This document shows positions 43,028-51,099 of a stretch of 64,000 bases of DNA, piece after piece (the first letter of the stretch is position 1; every line of letters starts with the position of its first letter). The translations under genes and the position numbers were made by a program. Where the stretch lies: NCBI GenBank assembly GCA_036231565.1, contig JAZAHA010000058.1, positions 1-64,000 on the forward strand, written 5' to 3'. The notes beneath the pieces are model-generated. The model saw nothing but the letters and a program-made list of their open reading frames with translations, was not told where the DNA came from and ran no database searches. The stretch comes from Maricaulis sp036231565. GTDB taxonomy: Bacteria > Pseudomonadota > Alphaproteobacteria > Caulobacterales > Maricaulaceae.

Positions 43028-43945
43028 ATGACACCCGCCAGACCGATCATCATCGGGCGCAACGGCCAACTGGCCCGATCGCTTGCAAGTCTCACAGAGC
43101 AGGACGGGGCAACGGCGCCTGTGGCCATTGGGCGGCCTGAATTCGACCTTGCAGACAGGAATAACGTTCAGGACAGGCTTTTGCGGCATATCCACGATGC
43201 GCACGACTCTGGCACCGCGCCCATCATCATAAACGCTTCGGCCTATACCAATGTCAGAGCTGCAGAGGCCAGCCCCGAAGCCGCCCGCATTCTGAATGCA
43301 GACGCCGTCGGCACCCTCGCCGAAATCTGCAACAGTTCCTCTACCTGCCTGATCCATATCTCGACCGACTATGTATTCGACGGCCACGCTACACGCCCGT
43401 ACCGCGAAACAGATCCGACTGGTCCCGCCACGGTATATGGCAAATCCAAATTGCTTGGCGAAGAGGCTATTCGCGCCGCCGGCGGCAATCACCTCATCAT
43501 TCGTACCGCCTGGCTATACTCGCCTTTCGGGCGCAACTTCCTCAGCATCATGAAACAGCGTGCCCAGACCGGTGACACTGTGCGCGTTGTTGCGGACCAA
43601 TCAGGATGTCCGACATCCGCCATCGATCTTGCCAACGCAATCCGGTCCCTCGTAAACCAAGTAGCGGCCGGGTCGACGGTACGAGGAACCTATCATTTCT
43701 GTGGTCCGAGCATCATGACGTGGCACGCTTTCGCACGCGCCATTTTCCGGAAAGTCGGCGGCGAAGCGGCGTGCGATCGCGTTATCCCCATCTCTTCGGA
43801 AGAGTTTGGCGATGACGTGCCTAGACCGTCCTATTCCGCACTCGATTGTCGGGCAATTAGGCGCGATTTCGGGATCGAGGCTCCCGACCTGGAAGCCTCG
43901 ATAACCCGGGATCTGGGCAGCCTGGAAGCCCTCAGCCCCGGCTAG
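43028..43945 (+). CDS. rfbD: dTDP-4-dehydrorhamnose reductase
   Basis: RfbD reduces the RfbC product to dTDP-L-rhamnose with NAD(P)H. The 305-residue protein has the nucleotide site GRNGQLARSL, INASAYTNVRAAEASPEAA, HISTDYVFDG and the catalytic YGKSKLLGE motif. IRTAWLYSPFGRNF is also typical of the family. It overlaps the stop of the convergent protease gene within a shared CTAG. Its Shine-Dalgarno is weak. Confidence 0.94.
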   Translation: MTPARPIIIGRNGQLARSLASLTEQDGATAPVAIGRPEFDLADRNNVQDRLLRHIHDAHDSGTAPIIINASAYTNVRAAEASPEAARILNADAVGTLAEICNSSSTCLIHISTDYVFDGHATRPYRETDPTGPATVYGKSKLLGEEAIRAAGGNHLIIRTAWLYSPFGRNFLSIMKQRAQTGDTVRVVADQSGCPTSAIDLANAIRSLVNQVAAGSTVRGTYHFCGPSIMTWHAFARAIFRKVGGEAACDRVIPISSEEFGDDVPRPSYSALDCRAIRRDFGIEAPDLEASITRDLGSLEALSPG

Positions 43946-46900
43946 ATCCAGACATCACCCAGCAACACTGTCGTGGCCGGTTCCGGCATGTCCGCAAGCG
44001 GTATCAGTGCATCATCAAAATCGCTCTGGTCCGCTCCAGACAAGACCGCCATTTTTTCGGCCAGCGGCAAAGAACGTGGGTCAATATCCGCATTCGCTCC
44101 CGGCACCTGGCCATCGGCAACAGCTGAGACATCGATATCGCTCTCCGGTGTGAACGGGCCCGAAAGCGGGGCGTCATTTGTCAGATTCTTCATTCCCCAG
44201 CTGGCAATCTCGGCCCAGTCGTCCGGATCCAGTTCCGGGAAACCGACATCATGTTGATGTTCCTTTTCACGGCTCTCATGATTCAGATCGACGTGATCGC
44301 GATCACCAAGCCGTGCCAGCCCGCCGTTGCCGTCAAGCCCCGCACCCGCAAGATCGATATCCACTTGCACAGGCAGTTTGGCGACACTCTTGGTCGGCAG
44401 CACAACGTCGTCGACCACCTCGTCGGTGAGCGTTTTCATGACCAGGCCGTGGGCATCCGAAGCCCTGGCCGGAACGACAGCAACCTGCGTGACGGGCTTT
44501 GACGACACGCCAGCATCGTCGAAAATATCGGGATATAGGGACGCACCGTCATACACGATGCTCTCGATATCGATAAGTTCGACAACGCCATCCGGTGACC
44601 CCGCACGATTGTCAGTAACCACCGTGTTGCCTGCACCATTTGTGGCAATCGTGTAGTCGCTGGCGAGACCCGAGAAAACTGCGGTATCGACACCCGTTCC
44701 ACCATCAAAGACGTCATTGCCCCCCGACGCATAGAAATAGTCGGCTCCGGCATTGCCTGAGAAGTTGTTGTCCGCCGCATTGCCGACAAACGTGTCTCGG
44801 CCCGAACCACCGATCGCATTCTCAATGACGGTCCCGTAGGCGATTCCGACATTGCCGCGCAGGCCGAGCACATTTGAATAATAGCCTTCACGAAGGTCCA
44901 GCAATTGCGCTTCGCTCGTCCCTGAATAATCGAACGTGTCTGTCCCCCCCGCATCAAACACCGTAAAGGTAGTGGCGTTGGAGAAGCCGTTATTGGCATT
45001 GTAGACGGTGCCGGCGTTGGAGTTGAAACCGTAGACGGTGTCTCCGACGCGTGTGGTAGTCGACAACCCGTACATGTCGCCGGCAGCAATAATATCGGCG
45101 ACCTGCAACCCCACTACAAACGCGATCGACGCGTCGATCTCTGTGTTCTCGTTCTGGGAGAAGTACGACATCACCGTCGCCTGCCAGGAGTCATTCAGGT
45201 AGATGTTATCGACACCATAGACTGCGGAACCGTCATACGGGCCAGCATGCCCCAGACCGAGCGCGTGCGCGATTTCGTGAATGTAGGTCTGGAAGGAATA
45301 GGTATCGAGGGACGTACCATAGGTGTCCAGCCAGGCTGTGCCCACATTCACAGACGAGGCTGTGATAAAGCCGCCGGAGACCGCGTCCGGTCCTGCGAAC
45401 GCGCCATCCTCCTCATCATCGAAGGTGATTTGTGCAGCACCCGTGACTTCCGAGAAGACCAGACCGGTGACACCGGACCACACATCCAAAGCGGCCCTTG
45501 CAAGCGTTTGTCCGGCCGAGGTGAGACCCGTCAGGTTGACCGTCAGCGTATCGCCGGTGCTGGCATTGAACTGTGCCCCGCCGAACCCGGATCGGAGGTA
45601 GTCCGCGATTTCCTGATAGGTCCAATTTCTTAGCGGGTCGGTGTGGGAAATCTCCAGCGTGTACTGGCCCGTCCGTTCGTCGGCTGACCCTCCGTCCCAT
45701 GAACTCACTTCAATGTAATAGGTTCCCGTTTCGGTGGCCGTGAAGCCCAGCCGGGAGTCCCGGATAACGCCGGTCGAAATGTCATCATTCTCGGCAATGA
45801 GGTTTCCGGAGGAGTCATAGAGACGGATAAGGGGGTCCTCCACGGGCTCAACGCCGGTACCGGTCAGATCGAACTGGTATCGCTGGCCGATCGTAAGTTC
45901 GACACGCACCCAGTCCTCGTCGCCCGATCCTTCAAGCTGGCCCACATACTGACCGCCGGAGACCATGCTGATCTCTGTCGTATTGTCATCGGGCACCTCG
46001 GCGCCGTCAGCGATGTCCGAGATCGTAATGGCAACCGACTGGCTATTGGCGCCGCTTCCGTTCGAAGCCGTGACCGTGATGTCATAGACATTATTGCCAT
46101 CGGCATCCGCCGGCGCTTCGAAATCCGGCGCGTTACGGAAACTCACCTCGCCAGTCTCGCTGTCGACCGTGAAAAGAGAGGCATCGGTCCCCGAGATCGA
46201 ATAGGTGATGATCACACCAGGGTCGTCGATTGCCCGGATCACATAGCCCGAGGTCTGGGCCTCGGATACGGTACCCGTCGTGCCGGACAAAATAGTCGGC
46301 GCGACACCCTCCAGTTGGTCCTGGACGGTGATCGTCACCACCTGCTGGACCGCATTCGTTCCATCAGACGCCTGGACCGTGATCTCGTAGACATTGTCGG
46401 CATCAACGTCCGCAGGGGCCTCGAAATCGGGCGAGCTTGCAAACGAGACTTCACCCGTCGCGCTGTCGATCGTGAACAGACCAGCATCGGCACCACCGAC
46501 CAGCGAATAGACAAGGCTGTCATTATCGGGGTCGGTTGCATCCGCATCATAGGCTGGCGTGCTCAGATTTTCCGGCACAAACACTGCCGTGGCTGACGTG
46601 AAGGCGGGCGCATTATCGTTCTCGTTGGTCACGTTGATGAGGACATCGCCGCTTCGGCTTAATGTCCCGTCAGAGACGTTCACGGTGACTTCGTAGATAT
46701 TATCACCGTCTGCGTCCGCGGGATTTTCGAAGTCAGGCGCGGCCGTGAAAAAGATTTCACCGTCAGTATTGATCGAGAACAGTGAGGCGTCAGCGCCGCT
46801 GAGCGTATAAGACAGCGCAGCACCTTCTGGATCAGTTGCATCAACAGCATAGGCGAACAGCGTATTCTCGCTGACATACGCGCTCGTCAGCGGGGCAATG

Positions 46901-48276
46901 TCCGGCGCCTCGTCCACATCCGTAACCGTGATGGTGACGAGCTGGTCTGTCGTATTCTCGCCGTCAGAGGCTCGAACCAGCACTTCGTAATCATTGCCTC
47001 CATTGGTATCCATCGGAGACTCGAAGTTCGGCCGCACAATAAACAAGAGCGCACCTGTCTCACTGTTGATCGAGAAGGCGCCGCCATCCTCACCGCCGAC
47101 GATCGAATAGGTGACAGTCTGGCCGTCTTGATCGGTCGCGACGACCGTATGGGCCACCCCTGCCCCCCCTTCGGCAAATGTCGCCGTCGCGCTCGATGTG
47201 AAGACCGGCGCGAATTCATTGACATCGGTCACCGAAATCGCGACATCGCGGCTGGACGCGTTCGTTCCGTCCGATGCGGTCACGGTGATGTTGTAGGTGT
47301 TATCGCCATCTGCATCCTGCGGATTCTCGTAATCCGGCGCCGACTTGAAGGACACCTCACCCGTCTCAGCATCGACATTGAACAGACCGGCATCAGTTCC
47401 GCTGATGGAGTAGACAACGGTTTCGCCTTCCGGATCCGTTGCAGAAATCGTGTACACGACCCCGGTGCTGTTCTCCCCGACGCTGGCCGACTGGCCGGAC
47501 GAGATTACCGGCGCCTCGTCCTCGTCAGTAATCGTGATCGTGACCGTCTGTTCGGCAGTAGCACTTCCGTCGGAGACCCTCACGGTGACTTCATAAACAT
47601 TATCGCCATTTGCGTCGGACGGATTCTCGTAATCCGGCGGCGAGGCAAACGAGAGTGCACCGGTCGATGCATTGATCGAGAAGCGCGATGCATCGGCCCC
47701 GCCGGCGATCGAATAGGTCAGTGAATCTCCATCTGGGTCGGTTGCCACTGCGGTATAGACAGGTCCCGAAATGTTTTCGGTTCCGCTGGCGGTTGTCGCC
47801 GATGTGAATGCGGGTGCATTATTCGGAGTAGGTGGCGTCGGCGGCGTCGGGGTTCCGCCACCGCCACCACCACCTCCCCCCGCCGCAGCGCCAAGCAGGG
47901 CCCCTCCACCGAGCACGCCCAGTGCCAGCCCCGCGCCTCCGCCGCCGGCGGCCGAGGCAACCGCAAAATCCACCCCCTCGATCGCCGACTGCGCGAGATA
48001 GACCTGCCCATCGATCACAGCCACATCGGCGGCCTCGAACGCGAGAACGCGGCCGTCGGACAGGGTGAGCCGCAGGGATCCGTCAGACATCGTCCGGACG
48101 TCCACGACATTGGGAAGATCCGAGGCTACCTGGAAACCCTCCGGAACGCCGTTCTCCGCGGTCTGGGCCCGCGCTGTACTCGCCATCAGTGCCAGCCCGC
48201 CCGTCGATGCGAGTATCGATCGGGACAACGTCTTGCGTAGCTCGGCGCGACGCTCATTTACGGCTTGTTGGGTCAT
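43942..48276 (-). CDS. T1SS-linked surface protease: cadherin-like repeats, PPC domain, metzincin protease, RTX repeats
   Basis: This 1444-residue modular protein is the probable cargo of the type I exporter just upstream. Residues 50-105 form a small beta-rich domain, then a Gly/Ala/Leu stretch and polyglycine (111-141). Six cadherin-like repeats of about 100 residues follow (156-756), each ending in a motif like NVYEVTVRVSDG. A pre-peptidase C-terminal domain is at about 775-878. The zinc site HEIAHALGLGH (1000-1010) and Met-turn VMSYFS (Met1036) mark a serralysin-type metzincin. RTX-like calcium repeats lie at about 1155-1200 (GGSGRDTFVG, GGNDVFDGGTGVDTAVF), and an acidic tail of about 235 residues ends the protein. 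ATG 48276 has GGAGG about 8 nt upstream. Residues 10-37 also look like a Sec signal peptide, which is unusual for T1SS cargo. Confidence 0.88.
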   Translation of the reverse strand: MTQQAVNERRAELRKTLSRSILASTGGLALMASTARAQTAENGVPEGFQVASDLPNVVDVRTMSDGSLRLTLSDGRVLAFEAADVAVIDGQVYLAQSAIEGVDFAVASAAGGGGAGLALGVLGGGALLGAAAGGGGGGGGGTPTPPTPPTPNNAPAFTSATTASGTENISGPVYTAVATDPDGDSLTYSIAGGADASRFSINASTGALSFASPPDYENPSDANGDNVYEVTVRVSDGSATAEQTVTITITDEDEAPVISSGQSASVGENSTGVVYTISATDPEGETVVYSISGTDAGLFNVDAETGEVSFKSAPDYENPQDADGDNTYNITVTASDGTNASSRDVAISVTDVNEFAPVFTSSATATFAEGGAGVAHTVVATDQDGQTVTYSIVGGEDGGAFSINSETGALLFIVRPNFESPMDTNGGNDYEVLVRASDGENTTDQLVTITVTDVDEAPDIAPLTSAYVSENTLFAYAVDATDPEGAALSYTLSGADASLFSINTDGEIFFTAAPDFENPADADGDNIYEVTVNVSDGTLSRSGDVLINVTNENDNAPAFTSATAVFVPENLSTPAYDADATDPDNDSLVYSLVGGADAGLFTIDSATGEVSFASSPDFEAPADVDADNVYEITVQASDGTNAVQQVVTITVQDQLEGVAPTILSGTTGTVSEAQTSGYVIRAIDDPGVIITYSISGTDASLFTVDSETGEVSFRNAPDFEAPADADGNNVYDITVTASNGSGANSQSVAITISDIADGAEVPDDNTTEISMVSGGQYVGQLEGSGDEDWVRVELTIGQRYQFDLTGTGVEPVEDPLIRLYDSSGNLIAENDDISTGVIRDSRLGFTATETGTYYIEVSSWDGGSADERTGQYTLEISHTDPLRNWTYQEIADYLRSGFGGAQFNASTGDTLTVNLTGLTSAGQTLARAALDVWSGVTGLVFSEVTGAAQITFDDEEDGAFAGPDAVSGGFITASSVNVGTAWLDTYGTSLDTYSFQTYIHEIAHALGLGHAGPYDGSAVYGVDNIYLNDSWQATVMSYFSQNENTEIDASIAFVVGLQVADIIAAGDMYGLSTTTRVGDTVYGFNSNAGTVYNANNGFSNATTFTVFDAGGTDTFDYSGTSEAQLLDLREGYYSNVLGLRGNVGIAYGTVIENAIGGSGRDTFVGNAADNNFSGNAGADYFYASGGNDVFDGGTGVDTAVFSGLASDYTIATNGAGNTVVTDNRAGSPDGVVELIDIESIVYDGASLYPDIFDDAGVSSKPVTQVAVVPARASDAHGLVMKTLTDEVVDDVVLPTKSVAKLPVQVDIDLAGAGLDGNGGLARLGDRDHVDLNHESREKEHQHDVGFPELDPDDWAEIASWGMKNLTNDAPLSGPFTPESDIDVSAVADGQVPGANADIDPRSLPLAEKMAVLSGADQSDFDDALIPLADMPEPATTVLLGDVWI

Positions 48277-48372
48277 GGTGGTATCCCTCCCTGGTTCACT
48301 GGCACACGGTCTGATACCCCTGACCGGGCTATATGATGGACATCTGGCACCGAGAGCACGAAGCTCGCCACC

Positions 48373-48399
48373 CAATGCAATCCACCTTTAATTGCATTG
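48373..48399. promoter_or_regulatory. 8-bp inverted repeat upstream of the protease gene
   Basis: CAATGCAA (48373-48380) and TTGCATTG (48392-48399) are a perfect inverted repeat with an 11-bp spacer, about 97 bp upstream of the protease ATG in an AT-rich island. The size and spacing suit a dimeric helix-turn-helix regulator. The regulator is unknown. Confidence 0.45.
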
Positions 48400-48429
48400 A
48401 TGCTTGCTGTAAAATTCTTGCGTGTCTCC

Positions 48430-48449
48430 GGTGCAAATCTGGTGCAAAT
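48430..48449. promoter_or_regulatory. tandem 9-bp direct repeat, 11-bp period
   Basis: GGTGCAAAT occurs at 48430-48438 and again at 48441-48449, one helical turn apart. It lies between tolC and the protease gene, upstream of the inverted repeat at 48373-48399. It may be a second binding site or part of the promoter; on the minus strand each copy contains TTGCACC, which resembles a -35 element. Confidence 0.4.
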
Positions 48450-48465
48450 GAAGAATACTGCCTTG

Positions 48466-49770
48466 TCATTCCCCGGAAACACTGGCGACCGGTAACCTGC
48501 CTGTCAGATGAAGCAGCTCGACCTTCTGCCGCAATAGCGCATAACGTGCCAAAATCACGTCCAGCTCGGCGCGTTCATGCTCTAGCCGAGCATCTATCAA
48601 CTCGGGAAGTGTGCCTAGTCCGAAATCGAATTCGCCGGCAATAGCGTCAAAATAGTCTTCCTGACTGGCTGCAACAGCTTCACGCCGCACGAGCTGGGCC
48701 TGCAGAGACATCTGGCGCCGAAAGGCGATTTCGGTCTGCTCTCGCAATTCGCGTTGCGATATTCGCAGGGCACTCTGCTCAAGGGCGATATCGGCACGGG
48801 CACGATCCCGGCGCGCATCGAGTGCACGGCCTGTGTACAATGGAACGCTGACATCGACACCGATCCGGTCCCGGCCTTCCCAGTCTTCACGCGTGTCGTC
48901 GTAGACGTAAGAGACAATGCCGACCGCTTCGATAACCGGCAAATGATTACGGCGTGCGCGACTCAATCCGGCTTCAAGACTGCGGATCGAACTCAATCTG
49001 GCCTGTATTTGCGGATTCTCGTGCAGTGCGGCCGCCACGACGCGGTCTAGTGTCCCGAGCCCGGACAGCGCCCGCTCCATGTCGTTTCCCGCCATATTCC
49101 GCGGACACAGAACAGCGCCTTGCCGCTGGGTGTATTCCCGTACGCGAGTGAACGCACGGTCAGCAGTAAATCTCAAGTCCAGCACATCTGCATCAGCCCC
49201 AGCCAGTTGCGCCTCGATCTGTGCCCGGTCAGCCCGTGTCGCGCCGCCGGTTTCAAGCAAATCGGTAACCGCATCGCGCTGACGTTCGAAGTAGGATCTG
49301 CGTTGATCGATAACCTCGATCATCTCGAGCGCTTCGAGACGAGTCAGATAGGCTTCAGCAAGCGTATACGCGACTGCAAGTTGTTGTTCGCGTATCTCGA
49401 ATTGGCGCTGTCCGAGCAATTCGGTCGCTTCCAGTTCTGCCAGGCCGGCATCGCCAAAATCGAAGAGCCGCTGTGACACCTGGAGCCCGACCTGGTTCTC
49501 GAGCTGATTGCTGGTCAGCCCGTTGTCACCGGTTGCTGTACGCCCGAATGTCGAAACCTGCGGTCGCCGCAAGCTGCGCGCTTCCCTCAGGTCAGCCCGG
49601 GCCCGGTCGCGCCGCGCCTCGGCGGCCGCCACTTCCGGCGCCCTCGCTGTCGCCAGGACCAAGGCTTGCTGAAATCCCAGACACGCGTCCGGTTCGCCTT
49701 GCTGGGCGGCAACGCCCGGGCCTCCCGCGGCGAATGCCAGCATGAAAATCAAGACGCCACGCGCGATCAT
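48466..49770 (-). CDS. TolC-family outer-membrane channel of the type I system
   Basis: The 434-residue protein has a signal peptide (MIARGVLIFMLAFAAGGPGVAA) and the long alternating helices of the OEP family, with two repeated halves. Typical pieces are LNEDR-like QVSTFGRTATGDNGL and the second-half FDFGLGTLPELIDARLEHE. It would form the outer-membrane duct for the ABC-HlyD complex. AGGAG precedes ATG 49770 and the gene follows hlyD by 9 bp. The protease gene begins 189 bp further down, probably with its own promoter. Confidence 0.9.
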   Translation of the reverse strand: MIARGVLIFMLAFAAGGPGVAAQQGEPDACLGFQQALVLATARAPEVAAAEARRDRARADLREARSLRRPQVSTFGRTATGDNGLTSNQLENQVGLQVSQRLFDFGDAGLAELEATELLGQRQFEIREQQLAVAYTLAEAYLTRLEALEMIEVIDQRRSYFERQRDAVTDLLETGGATRADRAQIEAQLAGADADVLDLRFTADRAFTRVREYTQRQGAVLCPRNMAGNDMERALSGLGTLDRVVAAALHENPQIQARLSSIRSLEAGLSRARRNHLPVIEAVGIVSYVYDDTREDWEGRDRIGVDVSVPLYTGRALDARRDRARADIALEQSALRISQRELREQTEIAFRRQMSLQAQLVRREAVAASQEDYFDAIAGEFDFGLGTLPELIDARLEHERAELDVILARYALLRQKVELLHLTGRLPVASVSGE

Positions 49771-49779
49771 CCGGTTCTC

Positions 49780-51099
49780 CTAGCTTCTCCGGGCACCGCG
49801 GAACAGTGACTCGCCGATCGGTTCAAAGATGTAATCGAGCGTGGTCCTGCTGGTCCCGGAAAAAATGAAGACTTCGACCGGCATGCCTGGGATGACGTCG
49901 AGCCCCGCCACCCGGTTTGCTTCATCGGCAGGTATCCGGATTCTGACCTCATAATATGGCGCGCCTGTTGCCTGATCCGTCTTGAGGTCGGCCGACACGC
50001 TGATCACCTCGCCATCCAGGCGCGGCGTCGTCCAGCTCTTGTAGGCAGCCAGTCGCGTCCTCACGGATTGCCCCTCATAAACTGCTGCCCGGTCAGCTGG
50101 CTGGATGCGCGCAGATACAGTCATCTCGCCGGCGGCCGGAACAATTTCCAGAATGGGCTCACCCGGCCGCACGACCCCGCCTTCCGTCGCGAACCGCAGA
50201 TTGAGCACCTCGCCTGTCGCGGGCGCATGAATGACCGCCCGGTTCAGCACATCCTGCGCCGCATTCAGTCGCTCCCGAACCTGGGCAAGCCGGGTTCGCA
50301 CATCCAGCTGATCTGCGGAGACCTGCCGGAAAAACGCGGCACGCGTCTGCTCGATCTGGCCGTCGAGATCGCGTTCCAGTGTGGCTGCTTCCTGCATGCC
50401 GGCACGCAGGCTTGATATTTCCGCTTCAAGCGCCGCCGTGTCGCGCTCCATGGCTCGGATCTCGTCCAGCCGCACCATCTGACGACCATACCGCTCTCGC
50501 AGCAAATCGAGCTGGGCCCGGGCTGCATCAAGCGCCCGGTTTGTCGCCGCAACCTGCCGGGCCTGCAGCGCCTGAGAGGATCGCGCGCCGTCCCTGCGGG
50601 CCGTCAACACGGCTATATCTGCCAAAAAGGCATCTCTCTGTTGATCAAACAGGTCCCGCTGCCGAAGCTCGACGTCCGCGCGTTCCGCTGCATTCAGGCC
50701 GATCTCGTTCAACGGCGAAAAGTCCGGTTCACGCTCACCGCTGCGAAGCGCTTCCAACCGTTGCAGCGAACCGGTCAACGAAGCAATTTCCTGCAGCACT
50801 TCATCGCGCGCAGCCTGCGACGCGGTTTCCTGAAGGCTCAGAAGCGCCTGACCGGCCTCCACCCGGTCACCATCACGAACCAGAAGTTCCTCGATGATGC
50901 CGCCTTCAAGATGCTGAACGACCTGTCGCTGGTTCTCCACCACAATCTGTCCCGCAGCCGGCACACCCTGGGCCAGCGGCGCGAATGCCGCCCAGCCCAG
51001 GAAACCGCCGAACCCCAGCAGGCATACAAGCGCGGCGCGGCGGACGAAACCGTCCTCGAAGGGGCTTGCGCCATCATCCTGGAAAAACGTTTGCGTCAT
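49780..51099 (-). CDS. HlyD-family periplasmic adaptor of the type I system
   Basis: The 439-residue membrane-fusion protein has one N-terminal helix (ALVCLLGFGGFLGWAAFAPLA), a lipoyl half-motif GQIVVENQRQVVQHLEGGII, a long coiled-coil hairpin (about 95-285) and the second lipoyl/beta-barrel part. The C-terminal YEVRIRIPADEAN and IPGMPVEVFI match the PrtE/HlyD group. Its ATG overlaps the ABC transporter stop (ATGA). The LEGGIIEELLVRDGD stretch is a family hallmark. Confidence 0.93.
   Translation of the reverse strand: MTQTFFQDDGASPFEDGFVRRAALVCLLGFGGFLGWAAFAPLAQGVPAAGQIVVENQRQVVQHLEGGIIEELLVRDGDRVEAGQALLSLQETASQAARDEVLQEIASLTGSLQRLEALRSGEREPDFSPLNEIGLNAAERADVELRQRDLFDQQRDAFLADIAVLTARRDGARSSQALQARQVAATNRALDAARAQLDLLRERYGRQMVRLDEIRAMERDTAALEAEISSLRAGMQEAATLERDLDGQIEQTRAAFFRQVSADQLDVRTRLAQVRERLNAAQDVLNRAVIHAPATGEVLNLRFATEGGVVRPGEPILEIVPAAGEMTVSARIQPADRAAVYEGQSVRTRLAAYKSWTTPRLDGEVISVSADLKTDQATGAPYYEVRIRIPADEANRVAGLDVIPGMPVEVFIFSGTSRTTLDYIFEPIGESLFRGARRS

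Noticed and set aside
45980..47820. The repeated DNA in the protease gene as a CRISPR or tandem-repeat array
   Set aside because: The similarity is at protein level, with a period of about 300 bp and a divergent DNA sequence. It encodes cadherin-like domains.
48180..48276. A stand-alone Sec-secreted protein beginning the protease frame
   Set aside because: The frame runs uninterrupted into the polyglycine and repeat region, so the signal-like stretch belongs to the long protein.
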